This document shows, in pieces, positions 5,364-6,185 of a DNA stretch of 6,185 nt. The notes beneath the pieces were generated by a model. It was not told the origin of the DNA and searched no databases. It worked only from the letters and a program-made list of their open reading frames with translations. Position 1 is the stretch's first letter. Each line of letters begins with the position of its first letter. A program made the position numbers and the translations under genes. Source of the stretch: Cellulomonadaceae bacterium (lineage in GTDB: Bacteria; Actinomycetota; Actinomycetes; Actinomycetales; Cellulomonadaceae); contig JAITCS010000080.1 of the NCBI GenBank assembly GCA_031282935.1, positions 1 through 6,185 of the forward strand. The letters run 5' to 3'.

Positions 5364-5603
5364 ATGACTGGTGCAGTGTTTGGTGTGGAGCCGCCACCGT
5401 CACAGATGATGGAGGCAGCTTTGGATGTGTTGGTTGGTTACGCTACCGCCCACGATGCGGCGTTGATTATGTTGGTGGAACCCGACCGGGTGGGGCAACA
5501 GGTCACGATGGCAACTTACCCTAAAGCGGCGGTGGCGGATATGCGCCGCAAAATGTTCGACAGAGCCTTGGATACTGGTGTTCCAATCAAAAGGGGGCCG
5601 TGA
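5364..5603 (+). CDS. Small hypothetical neck-region protein
   Basis: The 79-residue product is not recognised. It starts at ATG 5364 with AAGG at 5358-5361 and an AGGGGG tract just upstream, 11 nt after the previous stop. It has a Pro-rich start, a helix with 'MMEAALDVLVGYATAHDAALIMLVEP', and a basic helix 'YPKAAVADMRRKMFDRALD'. Neither signal peptide nor membrane segment is evident. The stop overlaps the next ATG by one base (TGATG, 5601-5605), showing that it belongs to the neck gene string. It could be an additional head-tail joining protein, but nothing in the sequence proves this. Confidence 0.7.
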   Translation: MTGAVFGVEPPPSQMMEAALDVLVGYATAHDAALIMLVEPDRVGQQVTMATYPKAAVADMRRKMFDRALDTGVPIKRGP

Positions 5604-5929
5604 TGGGTGCTGGTGATTTGGGGCCGGTTCGGCTCAACCGGAACACGATGAATTTGTTGTTGTCTGGTGGTTTGGGTATCGACGCGGTGCTGCGTGAGGA
5701 TGCGCAGAAAGTTCTCGATAAGGCTCGCGCTATTGCCCCGGTTGATTCTGGCGAATACCGCGACAGCCTACATATTGAATCATTTATCCGACGGGAACGT
5801 TCGGGTACGACGCGCAAGATTTACCGGGTCGTGGCGTCGGCTCCACATTCCCGCCTGGTTGAGTTTCAGGCCAGCACGCTCGCTAAGGCGGCAAACGCTC
5901 CGATGGGGCGCCGAGGTCGGCGCCGGTAA
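5603..5929 (+). CDS. HK97 gp10-like neck / tail-completion protein
   Basis: The 108-residue product carries the mark of the HK97 gp10-like family: an N-terminal helix 'DAVLREDAQKVLDKARAIAPVDSGEYRDSLHI' with the A-x-x-x-APVDSG-x-x-R-x-SL motif, then strands 'RKIYRVVASAPHSRLVEF', matching the usual V-x-x-x-A-P-Y/H-x-x-x-V-E-F/Y segment. These proteins act at the end of neck or tail assembly and join head to tail. The C-terminus is short and very basic (GRRGRRR); the DNA coding for it forms a 7-bp hairpin (5907-5924). ATG 5603 is preferred over GTG 5600 because it has the better spacing from the GGGGG tract (5593-5597). It overlaps the previous stop by one base. It is the last plus-strand gene in the window; tail terminator and tail tube genes would be expected beyond the small minus-strand unit that follows. 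Confidence 0.85.
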   Translation: MGAGDLGPVRLNRNTMNLLLSGGLGIDAVLREDAQKVLDKARAIAPVDSGEYRDSLHIESFIRRERSGTTRKIYRVVASAPHSRLVEFQASTLAKAANAPMGRRGRRR

Positions 5930-5937
5930 GGGTTGTT

Positions 5938-5968
5938 CCCTGCCAGGTTTTTGGAACGCCTGGCAGGG
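5938..5968. terminator. 10-bp perfect hairpin between convergent genes
   Basis: CCCTGCCAGG (5938-5947) pairs with CCTGGCAGGG (5959-5968) around an 11-nt loop. It lies between the gp10-like gene (stop 5929) and the end of the minus-strand gene (5985), the place for a bidirectional terminator. Neither strand has a T-run after the stem, so it would be a U-less type, or an mRNA end stabiliser. It directly abuts one arm of the 13-bp inverted repeat. Confidence 0.65.
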
Positions 5969-5980
5969 GGTAGATAGGCT
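5968..5980 (+). repeat. 13-bp inverted repeat, left arm
   Basis: GGGTAGATAGGCT is the exact reverse complement of 6141-6153. The two arms enclose the whole minus-strand gene and its leader (160 bp between arms). The match ends abruptly on both sides. Confidence 0.75.
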
Positions 5981-5984
5981 AACG

Positions 5985-6098
5985 TCACCGTTTCCGGCGT
6001 GGCCGAATTGTGTGTAAATACGTTGTGCGCGGGTGCGCTTTTGCGTATTTGCCGGACACAATCCTGCCAGTAATGGCGCTCTTAGCGATTTTACGCAT
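5985..6098 (-). CDS. 37-residue basic peptide, minus-strand small cargo gene
   Basis: The minus strand reads an ATG at 6098-6096 through to a TGA at 5987-5985. A perfect AGGAGG (complement of 6106-6111) lies 7 nt before the start, the best ribosome-binding site in the window. The peptide opens with 'MRKIAKSAITGRIVSGKYAK' and goes on 'AHPRTTYLHTIRPRRKR'. The pattern S-A-x-T-G-R-x-V...A-x-x-H-P-R-T-T is one I recall from a widespread group of tiny bacterial and phage proteins, often without function or mislabelled; that is memory, not a search. The peptide is strongly basic, with no membrane segment. It runs opposite to all structural genes, sits between a terminator-like hairpin and a 13-bp inverted repeat, and so looks like an autonomously expressed cargo gene. 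The function is unknown: a nucleic-acid-binding peptide or one part of a conflict system are possibilities only. Confidence 0.7.
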   Translation of the reverse strand: MRKIAKSAITGRIVSGKYAKAHPRTTYLHTIRPRRKR

Positions 6099-6105
6099 GA
6101 GAGAA

Positions 6106-6111
6106 CCTCCT
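6106..6111 (-). promoter_or_regulatory. Consensus Shine-Dalgarno AGGAGG for the 37-residue gene
   Basis: The plus strand reads CCTCCT; on the minus strand this is AGGAGG with a 7-nt spacer to ATG. It is the main reason to accept such a short ORF as a real gene. Confidence 0.8.
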
Positions 6112-6113
6112 AT

Positions 6114-6135
6114 CTGGCTCGTAAAAGTGAGCCAG
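6114..6135 (-). promoter_or_regulatory. Leader hairpin upstream of the 37-residue gene
   Basis: CTGGCTC (6114-6120) and GAGCCAG (6129-6135) form a 7-bp stem with an 8-nt loop, ending just upstream of the AGGAGG site on the minus-strand transcript. Weaker pairing (6109-6113 with 6136-6140, with G-T pairs) could extend it into the ribosome-binding site. It may be an operator or a translational control structure. No T-run follows directly on either strand, so a terminator is less likely. TAGGGT (complement of 6150-6155) is a possible -10 box, but I see no matching -35. Confidence 0.5.
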
Positions 6136-6140
6136 GTGGG

Positions 6141-6153
6141 AGCCTATCTACCC
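6141..6153 (-). repeat. 13-bp inverted repeat, right arm
   Basis: AGCCTATCTACCC is the reverse complement of 5968-5980. It lies in the leader or promoter region of the minus-strand gene. A shorter copy, CCTATCT (6109-6115), overlaps the ribosome-binding site, so the same 7-mer occurs twice in the leader. From 6154 to the end of the window I see nothing further. Confidence 0.75.
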
Positions 6154-6185
6154 TATTTTTGCTGAACTGTGGGTTGGCGCTATCA

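Noticed and set aside
5907..5924. 7-bp GGCGCCG/CGGCGCC hairpin as a terminator
   Set aside because: It lies within the coding end of the gp10-like gene and reflects Arg/Gly codons; no T-run follows. It may at most add to the downstream hairpin.
5667..6017. Plus-strand 116-codon ORF overlapping the gp10-like gene and running past it
   Set aside because: The other frame has the clear gp10-like motif; this one crosses the hairpin and ends inside the minus-strand gene.
5780..6061. Minus-strand 93-codon ORF at the end of the window
   Set aside because: It overlaps the gp10-like gene and the hairpin and lacks a ribosome-binding site; the shorter 5985-6098 frame has AGGAGG and a family-like pattern.
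1..6185. CRISPR array, tRNA genes, attachment site or integrase
   Set aside because: I saw no regular repeat-spacer pattern, no cloverleaf-like sequence, and no recombinase or att-like duplication in the window.

Overview
The window is a stretch of the head-morphogenesis and head-to-tail joining module of a tailed (siphovirus-type) phage or prophage. The portal, MuF-like minor head protein, scaffold and capsid look like those of phages of Gram-positive Actinomycetota: purine-rich Shine-Dalgarno sites, moderately high GC (hand counts of about 47 to 62% in different blocks), frequent GTG starts, and the order portal, minor head protein, scaffold, capsid, adaptor, stopper, neck protein. The host genus cannot be read from the sequence; a moderate-GC actinomycete is a reasonable guess. 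No integrase, attachment site or bacterial flanking gene is visible, so free phage and prophage cannot be told apart.

Layout: 1-921 is the C-terminal part of the portal protein. 911-2040 holds a MuF-like minor head protein divided between two reading frames. The first ORF (911-1291) carries the helical N-terminal part. The second (1366-2040) carries the C-x-x-C...H-x-x-C-x-C end of the MuF domain, fused to a C-terminal extension that resembles small phage-borne RNase toxin domains. A 90-residue acidic ORF (2042-2314) follows after 1 nt and sits where a cognate immunity protein would be expected. A clear intrinsic terminator (2337-2366) and a G-rich, repeat-like spacer separate this block from the scaffold protein (2456-3034) and the HK97-fold major capsid protein (3052-4281). 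A 15-bp perfect hairpin lies in the next gap. Then come the head-tail adaptor (4374-4829), the stopper (4826-5194), two small unassigned genes (5200-5352, 5364-5603) and an HK97 gp10-like neck/tail-completion protein (5603-5929).

The last 250 bases break the pattern. After a strong hairpin, a 37-codon basic peptide gene lies on the minus strand (5985-6098) behind a perfect AGGAGG site. It is flanked by a perfect 13-bp inverted repeat (5968-5980 and 6141-6153). It looks like a small autonomous cargo ('moron') unit between the neck gene and the tail genes expected beyond the window.

How the genes fit together: portal, MuF protein, scaffold and capsid would build the procapsid; adaptor, stopper and gp10-like protein would close it and join the tail. 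The two places most worth attention are the split MuF/toxin-like/immunity-like block and the inverted-repeat-flanked minus-strand gene. Both are inferences from reading the sequence; no homology search was run.
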